Of a stretch of DNA of 36,270 nt, positions 26,710 to 34,833 are shown piece after piece. A program made the translations under genes and the position numbers. Source of the DNA: Streptomyces phytophilus (GTDB lineage Bacteria; Actinomycetota; Actinomycetes; Streptomycetales; Streptomycetaceae). Numbering within the stretch: position 1 is the stretch's first letter; the number at the start of each line of letters is the position of its first letter. The DNA lies in contig NZ_JACBXC010000006.1 in NCBI RefSeq assembly GCF_013870535.1, forward strand, positions 1 through 36,270. Direction: 5' to 3'. The notes below the pieces were generated by a model. The model saw nothing but the letters and a program-made list of their open reading frames with translations, had not been told where the DNA came from and did not search any database.

Positions 26710-27948
26710 CTACACGAAAGCCAGCTTGCTCATTTTCGCCTCGAGGACAGTCATGTTATGGAAGCCGCGTCGCTTGTTGCGCTCCGACCCCCGGAAGATG
26801 ACCATCTCGATCTTGTGCTCCCTACACAAAGCGCAGGGACAGTCCTTCCAAGGTCGATCAATCAGGGTTGGCCTGCATCGTTTTTCTAGTTGCTCCACCT
26901 TCTTCTCGTCGCCCAGGAGCGCCTGGTAAGTACACAGGGCCTCCATGACCTCGTCGACCTCTGCCTCGCCCTTGTCATACTTGCGCAGCAACCGGAGGCA
27001 CTCTCGCTCGGCCTTGATGGCGGCCGCTTGTGAGACGACGCCGGCGAGAACCAGTCGCTTCAGCGTTGGGTTGCCGTCGACCTGCGGGACTCGGATAGCG
27101 GTGTAGGCTCTCTCGGCGGTGTGGTAGTTATTGCGCTCGTCCATAAAAGCCTGACGAAAGGCCGAGGTGCTGTCGAAGCTGCCGACGTAGTACTTGGCGA
27201 ACTCTTTCATGCTGTCAACGCGCGTGATCCCGAGCAGGTGGAAATCGACACCGGTTTCACGGACTGTGGCGATCTTTTTGAGGCAAGCAACGATCTCGTG
27301 CGTCTTCAAAGGGACCATACCGCCCAGGGCGATGCGCTTGTATCCCATTTCCTGAAGACGGGTGACGCTGTCCGCGTAGCTAGCCGGACTCCACCCCTGA
27401 GCGGCGCCGACCGGCTCGAATCCTTGTTCTCCGTTCAGGACGTTTGCGTTGCGCTTCTGAACTGCAGCAATAAACTTTTCCGCCAACTCCAGGGAAACCT
27501 CACGGCGCTTTACCCAGGAAGGGTCGACATCCTCATCTGTAGGGTTGTAGCCGAAGATCACATGATCGATGCTGATCCCTGAATCAAATTGGCATCCGAG
27601 GTAAAAGTCGAGGACTTGCTCAACGGAATAGGGTGGGCGCTCCTCGTCGATGTAGTTGAATGCCCCACAGTCTCCAAGGCTTCGCATCGACTTGGGAATC
27701 CTGAAGAACTCTCGTACGCCTAGACGGTAGAGGCGTTCGCGCTGCGGTGCACTGTATTTCCCGGCTCCCTTCGCCGACCCGTCGACGATGGGTTTGCTTA
27801 CCAGGATCCCATCGTACGGCGCCGGCGTGACCGCTTGGTGGGCGTAGAGATCGTCTCGCTGCCGAACCCGGTACGGGGAGTGCTCGTCGTTGATGAAGTC
27901 GTACGTAGGGCTAACTTGATCCTGACTGTCCGGGAAATAGAACTTCAC
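26710..27948 (-). CDS. dpdA: DpdA: DNA guanine transglycosylase (TGT-like)
   Basis: This 412-aa TGT-family enzyme replaces guanine in DNA by preQ0. The zinc site is C370-x-C372-x2-C375 with H397 (CPCALC ... GFH), as in queuine tRNA-guanine transglycosylases. D93 in GDCGAFNY corresponds to the substrate-binding Asp of the TGT DSGGFQ box. D259 in GSFDSTS sits where archaeal-type enzymes keep their nucleophile; these are alignments by eye. The N-terminal FYFPDSQDQVSPTYDF is DpdA-like. The open frame runs up to 28059, but GTG 27948 overlaps the stop of the preceding dpdB copy in a GTGA coupling with AAGGA upstream and starts exactly at the conserved region. DNA here is visibly less GC-rich than its surroundings. 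Confidence 0.9.
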   Translation of the reverse strand: MKFYFPDSQDQVSPTYDFINDEHSPYRVRQRDDLYAHQAVTPAPYDGILVSKPIVDGSAKGAGKYSAPQRERLYRLGVREFFRIPKSMRSLGDCGAFNYIDEERPPYSVEQVLDFYLGCQFDSGISIDHVIFGYNPTDEDVDPSWVKRREVSLELAEKFIAAVQKRNANVLNGEQGFEPVGAAQGWSPASYADSVTRLQEMGYKRIALGGMVPLKTHEIVACLKKIATVRETGVDFHLLGITRVDSMKEFAKYYVGSFDSTSAFRQAFMDERNNYHTAERAYTAIRVPQVDGNPTLKRLVLAGVVSQAAAIKAERECLRLLRKYDKGEAEVDEVMEALCTYQALLGDEKKVEQLEKRCRPTLIDRPWKDCPCALCREHKIEMVIFRGSERNKRRGFHNMTVLEAKMSKLAFV

Positions 27949-29093
27949 GACGCGCTCATCCTTGACTGAAGATAGATTCGGATCAAGAGGTTCGACAGGG
28001 TGCTGATATGACGGGGCAAGTTCTGGAGCTCGTTCCAGGATGTGTTTAGCTCCGGCCACCGCCCCTTAGTCCAGCGGCAGTAGGGCTCGACCAGCGCCAG
28101 TTCTGCCATGGCCTTGTCGTATGCGTCCTTCGATCCGATATCGGCTACAGTCAGCACTCGGTCCATGACGCGGTCCATGAGGCGTCCCATCGACCGGATC
28201 CCGACCCCATGCATGAGCCTGCTCTTGGTGGGTGGTAGCCCCCATGCATCCGGGAAGGTGTCTTTGACAGCTGTCCAATACACGACGAGAACCTGTCGCA
28301 TCGCGGCCGTATCCGTCGTCCCGTTGGAGAGGTTCTTGTAGGGAAAGAGGACCCCGGCAGGGGAAAGTGACTCTTCGATAGCGGAGATGAGACTGTTGTC
28401 CTTGACAACAGCGTCAGATTTCTTGTCGCCTATCGTTGATGCCTGCTTGATCAGCCCTTTGAATGGTGAATCACTGTCCTGATTGAGGGCCGTAACGAGA
28501 GTAGAGGGAAGTTTACGTGCAGACAGCTTGGTAGGCAACTTGGTGTTGACCTCGGGTAGAAGTTCCGCCACCAGGGCGGTGGGAAGGGGGAAAACCGTGT
28601 TCACCCGAAGGAACTGGTCACGCTGAATTTCGAGATCTTCGCTGACAAATCCGGCAATGGTTACAGGGAGCTTCGAACGCTTGGTGCGTGCGAGAGCGAG
28701 GCTGCGCTGTTGGCCGTCCACGATGAGTGCGGGGCGGGGTGCGTCCCGCGAGTTGGGGAGCGGGATCTCGATGGTGCCGATCGTCGCCAAGCCATCAGTG
28801 CTGTTTGGGCCTCTGCTGCCTTTGAACCGAACCGACAAGGGGAGGGCAAGAATGAGGCCGTTCGGGAACAGGACCTCTTCGCTGTCCAGGTAGTCTAGGA
28901 TCTGTTTGACGTGCTGCTTCTTCTCAGGCCGCTGGTAGCCGAGCAGTTCCCCAGCCTCGTCGCGGGAGATTCGGGCGATGTCGGCTACCTGATCCACCTC
29001 TCCGGCTTCCAGAGCGAACAGGTAGAGGGGGATGTTGGGGTTCTGCTCGATGCGGAGGGCTCTACGCTTGATGATGTTCTCGGCCACTGTCAC
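27945..29093 (-). CDS. dpdB: DpdB paralog 2 (DGQHR-domain protein)
   Basis: This 382-aa DGQHR-family protein has DGQQR at residues 126-130, then RDQFLRVNTVFPLPTALVAE and, near the C-terminus, HGVGIRSMGRLMDR. GTG 29093 is chosen because it overlaps the dpdC stop by 4 bases (GTGA); the frame stays open to 29138, and GTG 29087 is another option. It lies between dpdC and dpdA with 4-base overlaps on both sides, so all three are co-translated. Being coupled to dpdA it is the better candidate for the canonical DpdB, the ATP-using partner in preQ0 insertion. Its composition is as AT-shifted as dpdA, unlike paralog 1. Confidence 0.8.
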   Translation of the reverse strand: MTVAENIIKRRALRIEQNPNIPLYLFALEAGEVDQVADIARISRDEAGELLGYQRPEKKQHVKQILDYLDSEEVLFPNGLILALPLSVRFKGSRGPNSTDGLATIGTIEIPLPNSRDAPRPALIVDGQQRSLALARTKRSKLPVTIAGFVSEDLEIQRDQFLRVNTVFPLPTALVAELLPEVNTKLPTKLSARKLPSTLVTALNQDSDSPFKGLIKQASTIGDKKSDAVVKDNSLISAIEESLSPAGVLFPYKNLSNGTTDTAAMRQVLVVYWTAVKDTFPDAWGLPPTKSRLMHGVGIRSMGRLMDRVMDRVLTVADIGSKDAYDKAMAELALVEPYCRWTKGRWPELNTSWNELQNLPRHISTLSNLLIRIYLQSRMSAS

Positions 29094-29974
29094 CCCACTG
29101 TCTGGGAGTACAGGTTGGCGAAGCGACTCTGCTCGCATGCTCGACCTCCGTCCCGGAGAAGGCGCAGAAGTTGCGTCCGCGAGCTGGCTGGCCGAGACGC
29201 GACCTGCTGTCTGATGAAGGCAATGACTTCGTCATCGGTCATGGGCGTGCGGTTGTGCTTCTCCAGCTTCGATGCGCCTGCCGCCCACTTCGTCCATGAG
29301 TCGACGGTGGCCGGGGAGGTGAGCTGACGGTCCTGGCAGTGCTGGAACCACGAGGTGGCCATGCGCACGTTCAAGCTCGTCAGCGTGCCGCCCAACGAGC
29401 GTCTCAGCCCGGCATCGGCCGGGACTCGGTGGACGTCGGCGACCTCGTCCACCCCTCCGAAGAGCAACGCCTCGCTGGCGACCGCAGCTAGGGCGTATAG
29501 CTCCGCGTCCATAGCCCTGGCGTAGACCTCGGAGAGCACCATCAGGACTGGACCAGCCTTGCCAAGCTCGGGAAGCGTTGCCCGGCCAGTTCCTACCTGG
29601 AGATGACCCCACCACTGAGCACAACCAGCTGCCGTCGATGCCACTGAGTCAGCGTGTCGTGTACTGAATGTCGCTGCGTACGACGGGGCTGGCGCAGACA
29701 CTGGCTGGAGGCCGAGGCCGGCAGATGCCACCCACAGATCCACTTCGAACCCGGCCTTAGAGGCCGCTACGCACAGGCACTGCACCTGTGTCCAGTGGTC
29801 ACCACGGTAGAGGTCGGTGAGCGCGTGCGTGCAAGCGGCGCTCCCGACTCGCTCTTGCCAGATTGCCGCACGGCGCTCAACGCTCCCGGTCGGGAGCAGT
29901 CTCGCGTGCAGCGAGGTCTCTGGCAGAACCGCCTTGCGGTCCGTGCACGTGACCACCAACGAAAGTCGCGTCAC
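29090..29974 (-). CDS. dpdC: DpdC: preQ0-DNA to ADG converting protein
   Basis: This 294-aa first gene of the modification operon has an N-terminal half that follows the YaaA/DUF328-like pattern of DpdC. A strand LSLVVTCTDRK (residues 3-13) is followed by LYRGDHWTQVQ (about 55-65) and VDLWVASAGLGLQP (about 78-91). In the described pathway DpdC hydrates the nitrile of preQ0 already in DNA to the amide (dADG). The C-terminal 100 residues include helices resembling a small DNA-binding module (DDEVIAFIRQQVAS). GTG 29974 is the start, with GGGGAG about 10 bases upstream. Expression diverges from queC across a 110-bp gap. Confidence 0.75.
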   Translation of the reverse strand: MTRLSLVVTCTDRKAVLPETSLHARLLPTGSVERRAAIWQERVGSAACTHALTDLYRGDHWTQVQCLCVAASKAGFEVDLWVASAGLGLQPVSAPAPSYAATFSTRHADSVASTAAGCAQWWGHLQVGTGRATLPELGKAGPVLMVLSEVYARAMDAELYALAAVASEALLFGGVDEVADVHRVPADAGLRRSLGGTLTSLNVRMATSWFQHCQDRQLTSPATVDSWTKWAAGASKLEKHNRTPMTDDEVIAFIRQQVASRPASSRTQLLRLLRDGGRACEQSRFANLYSQTVG

Positions 29975-30084
29975 TCGGATCCGCTCCCCATGCCAATAAC
30001 TCGCAGCCTGTTGGACGGTACTCTACATGCTAGTATCCGGGCTGGTCTTCACCCGTACACAGGCACCTAACTGGGGAGCAGGAC
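29975..30084. promoter_or_regulatory. Divergent promoter region between dpdC and queC
   Basis: This 110-bp gap serves both the DNA-modification operon (leftward) and the preQ0 synthesis operon (rightward). Toward queC an extended -10 element TGCTAGTAT (30028-30036) is visible, with TTGGAC at 30011 too close to be an ideal -35. GGGGAG at 30073-30078 is the queC ribosome site. No preQ1-type riboswitch fold was recognised. Shared control of base synthesis and base insertion is a reasonable inference. Confidence 0.55.
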
Positions 30085-30795
30085 ATGGCAGAGCGTCCCG
30101 CGATCGTTCTACTCAGCGGCGGGCTGGACTCATCAACTGTCCTTGCGATCACCAAGGACCGGGGCTACACACCGTACGCGCTGAGCTTCCGCTACGGGCA
30201 ACGGCACAGCGTGGAGCTTGAGGCCGCGAAGCGGGTGGCCGCGGCGCAGGGGGTTGCACGCCACGTCGTCGCGGACATCGACCTGCGAGTTTTCGGCGGC
30301 TCTGCCCTCACGTCGGACATCGACGTTCCGAAGCACGAGTCTCTGGACGACGCCGGCGCCAGAGAGACCGGCAGCAGCGTGCCCGTCACATACGTGCCCG
30401 CACGCAACACGATCTTCCTGTCCTTCGCGCTTGCCTACGCGGAGACGGTCGGGGCGAGCGACATCTTCACGGGGGTGACCGCGGTCGACTACAGCGGTTA
30501 CCCGGACTGCCGTCCCGAGTACATGGAGGCCTACGAGCGCATGGCCAATCTCGCCACCCGCGCAGGCGTCGAAGGCACCCAGCGGCTCAAGCTCCACTCG
30601 CCGCTCATCTCCATGTCCAAGGCCGACATCATCCGCGAGGGCCTGCGGCTCGGTGTGGACTACTCCCTGACGTCCTCCTGCTACGACCCGAATGAGCAGG
30701 GACGAGCCTGCGGTCACTGCGAGACGTGCCTACTTCGCCTCAAGGGCTTCGCGGAGGCCGGCGTCACCGACTCGGTGCAGTATCAGGGCGCTTGA
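30085..30795 (+). CDS. queC: QueC: 7-cyano-7-deazaguanine (preQ0) synthase
   Basis: This 236-aa ATP-dependent enzyme converts 7-carboxy-7-deazaguanine plus ammonia to preQ0. The PP-loop ATP-binding motif [10 protein letters not shown] is at residues 9-18. The four zinc cysteines are C199, C209, C212 and C215 (ACGHCETC). Length matches the family. It heads the queC-queE-queD-folE2 operon, which here supplies preQ0 for DNA since no queF or tRNA transglycosylase gene is nearby. The host may hold a second chromosomal set for tRNA queuosine. Confidence 0.95.
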   Translation: MAERPAIVLLSGGLDSSTVLAITKDRGYTPYALSFRYGQRHSVELEAAKRVAAAQGVARHVVADIDLRVFGGSALTSDIDVPKHESLDDAGARETGSSVPVTYVPARNTIFLSFALAYAETVGASDIFTGVTAVDYSGYPDCRPEYMEAYERMANLATRAGVEGTQRLKLHSPLISMSKADIIREGLRLGVDYSLTSSCYDPNEQGRACGHCETCLLRLKGFAEAGVTDSVQYQGA

Positions 30796-30797
30796 GA

Positions 30798-31433
30798 ATG
30801 ACCTACTTGGTCAAAGAGATCTTCTACACCCTGCAAGGCGAAGGGAACTATGCAGGCCGCCCCGCCGTGTTCTGCCGCTTCTCCCGGTGCAATCTGTGGA
30901 CAGGCCTGGAGAAAGATCGACATCGTGCGATCTGCCAGTTCTGTGACACGGACTTCGTTGGAACTGACGGCGAGGGTGGGGGCCGGTTCCGGAGCCCAGA
31001 TGACCTTGCGGGAGCCGTCGAGCAGGCATGGCCCTCCTCCTCCGGCGAGTACCGGTTCGTGGTGTGCACCGGGGGTGAACCGCTCCTGCAACTCGATAAA
31101 GCAGCCATCGACGCACTGCATGCCCGGGGCTTCGAAGTAGCGGTCGAGACGAACGGCACCCGCGTACCTCCGATGGGTATCGATTGGATCTGCGTGAGCC
31201 CCAAGATCGGCTCTGATCTGGTCGTCACCAGCGGGGATGAATTGAAGCTGGTCTACCCACAGTCGGGCGGTGATCCACGCCAGTTCGAACGCCTGAACTT
31301 TCGGAACTTCCGCCTACAGCCCATGGACGGACCGGACGTTGAGGCCAACACGAGGGCGACGGTCGAGTACTGCATGAAGAACCCGCGCTGGATCCTCTCT
31401 CTCCAGACGCACAAGTATCTGGGAATTCAGTAA
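30798..31433 (+). CDS. queE: QueE: 7-carboxy-7-deazaguanine synthase (radical SAM)
   Basis: This 211-aa enzyme uses S-adenosylmethionine to ring-contract 6-carboxy-tetrahydropterin to 7-carboxy-7-deazaguanine. The iron-sulfur ligands are C31, C46 and C49, in the C-x14-C-x2-C spacing special to QueE. Preceding residues are [12 protein letters not shown], typical of this subfamily, and CTGGEPLLQ is the SAM-binding GGEP motif. ATG 30798 is the start, 2 bp after the queC stop; the frame is open further upstream inside queC. Its TAA overlaps the queD ATG by one base. Confidence 0.95.
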   Translation: MTYLVKEIFYTLQGEGNYAGRPAVFCRFSRCNLWTGLEKDRHRAICQFCDTDFVGTDGEGGGRFRSPDDLAGAVEQAWPSSSGEYRFVVCTGGEPLLQLDKAAIDALHARGFEVAVETNGTRVPPMGIDWICVSPKIGSDLVVTSGDELKLVYPQSGGDPRQFERLNFRNFRLQPMDGPDVEANTRATVEYCMKNPRWILSLQTHKYLGIQ

Positions 31434-31789
31434 TGGAAATCTTCCGCGAGTTCACGTTCGAAGCAGCCCACCGCCTGCCCAACGTGCCCGAAGACCACAA
31501 GTGCGCACGTCTGCACGGCCACTCCTACAAGGTCATCGTCCATGTCAACGCCCCGGTCGACCCCGAGGCGGGATGGGTCATGGACTTCGGCGATCTTAAG
31601 AAGGCCTTCAAGCCTCTCCATGCGCAACTCGATCACTACTACCTCAACGACATCGAAGGGCTGGAGAACCCGACGAGCGAGGTCCTCGCACATTGGATCT
31701 GGGAACGGCTGAAGCCAACCTTGCCCGACCTCTCTGCGCTCACAGTTCGGGAGACATGCACGTCAGGCTGCACCTACCGGGGCGAGTGA
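31433..31789 (+). CDS. queD: QueD: 6-carboxy-5,6,7,8-tetrahydropterin synthase
   Basis: This 118-aa enzyme makes 6-carboxy-tetrahydropterin from dihydroneopterin triphosphate. The zinc histidines are H13, H28 and H30 (LHGHSY), and C24 is the catalytic cysteine. MDFGDLKK and LDHYYLND carry the Asp/His pair, and the substrate-anchoring Glu lies in VRETCTSG. Full family length. It is translated directly after queE (TAATG junction) and 3 bp before folE2. Confidence 0.95.
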   Translation: MEIFREFTFEAAHRLPNVPEDHKCARLHGHSYKVIVHVNAPVDPEAGWVMDFGDLKKAFKPLHAQLDHYYLNDIEGLENPTSEVLAHWIWERLKPTLPDLSALTVRETCTSGCTYRGE

Positions 31790-31792
31790 CCG

Positions 31793-32560
31793 ATGCACGA
31801 CATCCAGAGCGAGATCGATTCCCGCGGGATCGAGATCGACGACGTCGGCATCAGCGGCTTGCGCTACCCGCTGTACTTCGAAGACGGTCACCTCCGCCAG
31901 GAGGGCATCGCGGAGATCGAGGTGACGGTGCGGCTACAGGCCGATCGGCGTGGCACCCACATGAGCCGCATGGTCGCCCTGGCGCACGAGCGCCTCCGCC
32001 GGTTCGATCCGCGCAAACTGCCGCAGGTTCTCAAAATCGGTGCCGACCAGCTCGACGCGCCAGCCTTGGCGGTAAGGATCGACGTCCCTTTGAGCACCAC
32101 GGTGGTCGCGCCGGCGAGCGGCTCCCAATCGTGGCAAGTCCACGACGTCCGCTTCGAAGGCTGCTGGGACAACGGCGCTACCGTGGTAGCCACGTCAGTC
32201 GCGACCGAGGTGACCAGTCTGTGCCCATGCTCGAAGGCCATCTCGGACTACGGGGCCCACAACCAGCGAAGCCGTGTGTCGCTGTCCGTGACTGGACGTG
32301 GGGAAAATCCCTATCCACTCACGGTGCATGAAGCCGTGCGTCTACTGGAGCAGTGCGCCTCAGCGCCTGTTGTACCCCTGGTAAAGCGACCGGACGAACG
32401 CTTGCTGACAATGCAAGCATATGATCACCCGGTGTTCGTCGAGGACATGGCGCGCGATATCAGCCAGGCTTGCCGTGCTCGAGGGCTGGCCCATTCGGTG
32501 CGCGTACGCAACCTTGAGAGCATCCACAGCCATGACGCTGTCGCCCGCGTCTCCGGTTGA
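31793..32560 (+). CDS. folE2: FolE2-type GTP cyclohydrolase IB
   Basis: This 255-aa enzyme opens the pathway by converting GTP to dihydroneopterin triphosphate. The catalytic cysteine C144 is in LCPCSKAISDYGAHNQR, matching the type IB (FolE2/MptA) signature and not the zinc-only type IA enzyme. Upstream VGISGLRYPL and GTHMSRMV are also family motifs. Most described dpd clusters bring a GTP cyclohydrolase; having type IB makes the supply less dependent on zinc. It follows queD after 3 bp. Confidence 0.9.
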   Translation: MHDIQSEIDSRGIEIDDVGISGLRYPLYFEDGHLRQEGIAEIEVTVRLQADRRGTHMSRMVALAHERLRRFDPRKLPQVLKIGADQLDAPALAVRIDVPLSTTVVAPASGSQSWQVHDVRFEGCWDNGATVVATSVATEVTSLCPCSKAISDYGAHNQRSRVSLSVTGRGENPYPLTVHEAVRLLEQCASAPVVPLVKRPDERLLTMQAYDHPVFVEDMARDISQACRARGLAHSVRVRNLESIHSHDAVARVSG

Positions 32561-32611
32561 CGCCTGCCAGACGGCACTTGGCCTCACAATCAAGAGGCGG
32601 GGCAGTGAGGG

Positions 32612-33433
32612 GTGGGCTTCGCAATTTGGAGTTCCATATCCGTCGGCGACCCAGGTCCCAACGATGATCGACCGCACAGTGCGCTGGGCATCAGGACGTG
32701 CGGGTCTTCCGCCACCATTGCGGAGATCTTCAAGGCAAAGGAAGACACAGATGACCAGGCCTTCGAGGAGCTGATCGCCTTTCGCGCCGCTCACTGGCTG
32801 GCGGCCTTCGACATCGTCGACGCCGACCGCGGCTCCCTCACCGGCCAGAAGACCGACGACGACGGAACCAAGGCGGAACGCGTCCGGCGCACGGTGAACA
32901 ACAGCCTCATGGCCTGCGTAAGCAGCGCAGGAGGGCCGTCGGTCTTTCTCCGCGAAATCGCCTCGTCCATGGACGAGGAGGATCGCAGGCCCAGAAAAGT
33001 AGACAACCAGGGGAAGCCGTACGACGGGCTCGCCACCAGGACATGGTTCAACCGGACCTTTCCCAAGGAGGACGGGACACGCAGCTTCAAGCGACTAAGT
33101 GAGGGCGGTGCGGCCGACGCAGCTCCCCTCCCGGGAACCGAGCGTCCCAACGAGAACGGCACCGACCCGACCCGCATTGATCCAGTGGAGGAGACCCCGA
33201 AACAGGCCGCAGGACGGCTCGCCCAAGACCTCGGCAAGGGTGTCGGCGATGTGAAATCGCTCGCCAGGGACCTCAACGAGTTGGTGGCTCAGCTCAACGA
33301 CCAAGCGAAGGAGGCGGGCATGGATCACCCCCTCAGCGAGCAGGCCGACGCCGCAGCCCTCGGACTCACTCACTCCCTCGGGGTGTTCCGCGAGCTGCCA
33401 GAGCAGATCCAGTCGATGGCCAAGCCCGAATGA
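32612..33433 (+). CDS. Unrecognised protein encoded downstream of folE2
   Basis: This open frame of 273 codons begins with GTG 32612. Coding character is clear from about 32710 on (EIFKAKEDTDDQAFEELIAFRAAHWL in outline). A compact region (about residues 40-150) with AFDIVDADRGSL and TRTWFNRTFP is followed by an acidic low-complexity linker and a helical amphipathic tail (about 200-270). No family is recognised. The frame +1 alternative (ATG 32532, overlapping the folE2 end) also looks coding up to about 32690, so the true N-terminus may lie there and be separated by a frameshift. It closes the preQ0 operon and could be an accessory Dpd gene or unrelated cargo. Confidence 0.55.
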   Translation: MGFAIWSSISVGDPGPNDDRPHSALGIRTCGSSATIAEIFKAKEDTDDQAFEELIAFRAAHWLAAFDIVDADRGSLTGQKTDDDGTKAERVRRTVNNSLMACVSSAGGPSVFLREIASSMDEEDRRPRKVDNQGKPYDGLATRTWFNRTFPKEDGTRSFKRLSEGGAADAAPLPGTERPNENGTDPTRIDPVEETPKQAAGRLAQDLGKGVGDVKSLARDLNELVAQLNDQAKEAGMDHPLSEQADAAALGLTHSLGVFRELPEQIQSMAKPE

Positions 33434-33557
33434 GACCTCACCTGAAGGCTGTCCGTAAATCGATCTTCGGATGGTGGGCGGTCTGGCAGAAACCATAGTG
33501 CTTGGGTCCTGGCGGCCAGGTCAGAAAGAGTGACCTCCACGCGGGCAGTGGTGGTCC

Positions 33558-33567
33558 CGTGTACACG
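33558..33567. promoter_or_regulatory. Perfect 10-bp palindrome in a gene-free gap
   Basis: CGTGTACACG is exactly palindromic and flanked by CCC and CGGG, which extends the symmetry imperfectly. It is the only notable structure in the 181-bp gap between the unrecognised gene and the convergent DUF2637 gene. GTAC-centred palindromes are common operators of GntR-type transfer regulators on Streptomyces elements, so it may be a leftover operator. No promoter is obvious. Confidence 0.3.
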
Positions 33568-33614
33568 CGGGCATAGCCACTCAGCTCACGGGACTCGCCG
33601 ACCGCACCCACGCA

Positions 33615-34433
33615 TCAACCGGCCGGCGCCTGATTTCCTACCGTCTCAGCTCCCCGGCCATCAGAGAACCGCTCGCTGGAGCGAGCCTCAAGTCGCACGG
33701 CACCGGAGGAACGCTCCCCCTCGGCCCGAACCGCGGCCACCAGCACCCGGGACTTCTTCGCCCCGACACCCAGACGCTTCCTGAGCGTCTCAGCCGAGAT
33801 GGGCCGTTGCCGCTCTCTCCGGTGACGGGCATCCTCTTGCAACGCACGCCGCAGTACCTCCCAGTCCTCGTGCGCCCGCCCCTTGCGCTGCCTGCCGTCC
33901 CGCTGCTCAGAGGTGGATCGCACCCTTTTGGACGCCGAAGGTGAAACCTTGGGCAACTCTGCGCCGGCCGCCTCGACAACTACACCATCCGCGCTGCTGA
34001 TGGCCTTCAGCAGGCCGGGGCCGACCTCAGCCCAGCCGATCAGCAGCAGTGGGCCGACGGCGTCGAAGGCGGCCCTGCCGTAAGCGCCGGTCAGCAGGGG
34101 TTCGGTGACATTCAACGCCAGTGTCGTCACGCTAGCCAGGATCAGCAGCCTGCGGGCTGGGCGGATCTGCTCGCGCGGAGCGCCGTTAAGCGCCAGGTAC
34201 CGCACGCCCAGCAACAGCCCGAGCACCGAGAGGTCTACAGCGGGCGCCACCAGAGGCGCCACGTACGCCGGAACGCCCAACCGCAGGCCCAGGGCCAGCA
34301 CGTTGCCGAACCCAAACAGGAACGTCAGCCCAATCACCGTCGCCATGATCAGGGTCACGCAGCGCATCGCAACCTTGTGCTCGATGGACTTCCTCGACCC
34401 GGCCGCGCCGTGCGACGATATCGGAGAAGTCAT
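33615..34433 (-). CDS. DUF2637-type membrane protein (AICE transfer/spread)
   Basis: This 272-aa protein starts at ATG 34433 with a strong GGGGGAAG ribosome site. About four hydrophobic segments lie at residues 23-50 (TLIMATVIGLTFLFGFGNVL), 53-77 (YVAPLVAPAVDLSVLGLLLG), 93-110 and 123-140. A basic linker and a helix-turn-helix-like C-terminus (ISAETLRKRLGVGAKKSRVL, about 215-235) follow. This is the pattern of DUF2637/Spd proteins of Streptomyces plasmids and AICEs, linked to intramycelial spread during transfer. No tra or rep gene accompanies it here, so it is probably a leftover of a decayed element. Confidence 0.75.
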   Translation of the reverse strand: MTSPISSHGAAGSRKSIEHKVAMRCVTLIMATVIGLTFLFGFGNVLALGLRLGVPAYVAPLVAPAVDLSVLGLLLGVRYLALNGAPREQIRPARRLLILASVTTLALNVTEPLLTGAYGRAAFDAVGPLLLIGWAEVGPGLLKAISSADGVVVEAAGAELPKVSPSASKRVRSTSEQRDGRQRKGRAHEDWEVLRRALQEDARHRRERQRPISAETLRKRLGVGAKKSRVLVAAVRAEGERSSGAVRLEARSSERFSDGRGAETVGNQAPAG

Positions 34434-34644
34434 TTCGCTTCCCCCCTGAGCGCCTCAGGATGGAACCGCCCTTCGATGACGAGACGGCCAGCCTGAACGC
34501 GCTGGTCAGGGCGGTGACCATCTGTGTAGTTTCCCCCAAGGGAACCAGCCTCAGAGGCAAACCACACGCCGTCAACTCCTCGCCGATGAGGCAGCCCACC
34601 GCCGCGCGCTGACATCGGCTGCATGTATTTTCCGCACTCGCCCT

Positions 34645-34833
34645 CCGCACTGGACTCCACAAGGCGAACTCCTCGGCCTCCGCTGCGGAAGACCACGACC
34701 TTGACCCGGGAACCGCCGCAATCCGCCGAACCTTGCAGCGCACCAGCGGAGGCGGGCTGACCACGCTGCCCACCAAGACACATGCCGCTGAGCGCCGCAT
34801 CGCTCTCCCTGCCTGCTGCGGCCAGCCGTTGAA
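34645..34833 (+). pseudogene. Tyrosine-integrase fragment A
   Basis: Two frames together read QGELLGLRC, then after a one-base shift EDHDLDPGTAAIRRTLQRTS, and then GGLTTLPTKTHAAERRIALP. This is the middle of the catalytic domain of an actinobacterial tyrosine integrase. There is no start, no core-binding domain and no C-terminal Tyr box. The same stretch recurs in fragment B about 500 bp further on, so two related integrases have been lost here. Confidence 0.7.

Noticed and set aside
27949..28059. DpdA N-terminal extension of 37 residues from the upstream start at 28059
   Set aside because: It would overlap the dpdB copy by 115 bp and precedes the conserved FYFPDS start; the coupled GTG at 27948 explains the gene better.
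29975..30084. preQ1/preQ0 riboswitch ahead of queC
   Set aside because: The gap has no recognisable hairpin followed by an A-rich tail of the preQ1 aptamer type.
34430..34624. 64-codon minus-strand frame overlapping the DUF2637 start by ATGA
   Set aside because: The overlap is suggestive, but third-position GC is poor, and another minus frame over the same bases (CSRCQRAAVGCLIGEELTA) looks more coding yet runs into the DUF2637 gene. It is probably a broken AICE gene; no reliable call is possible.
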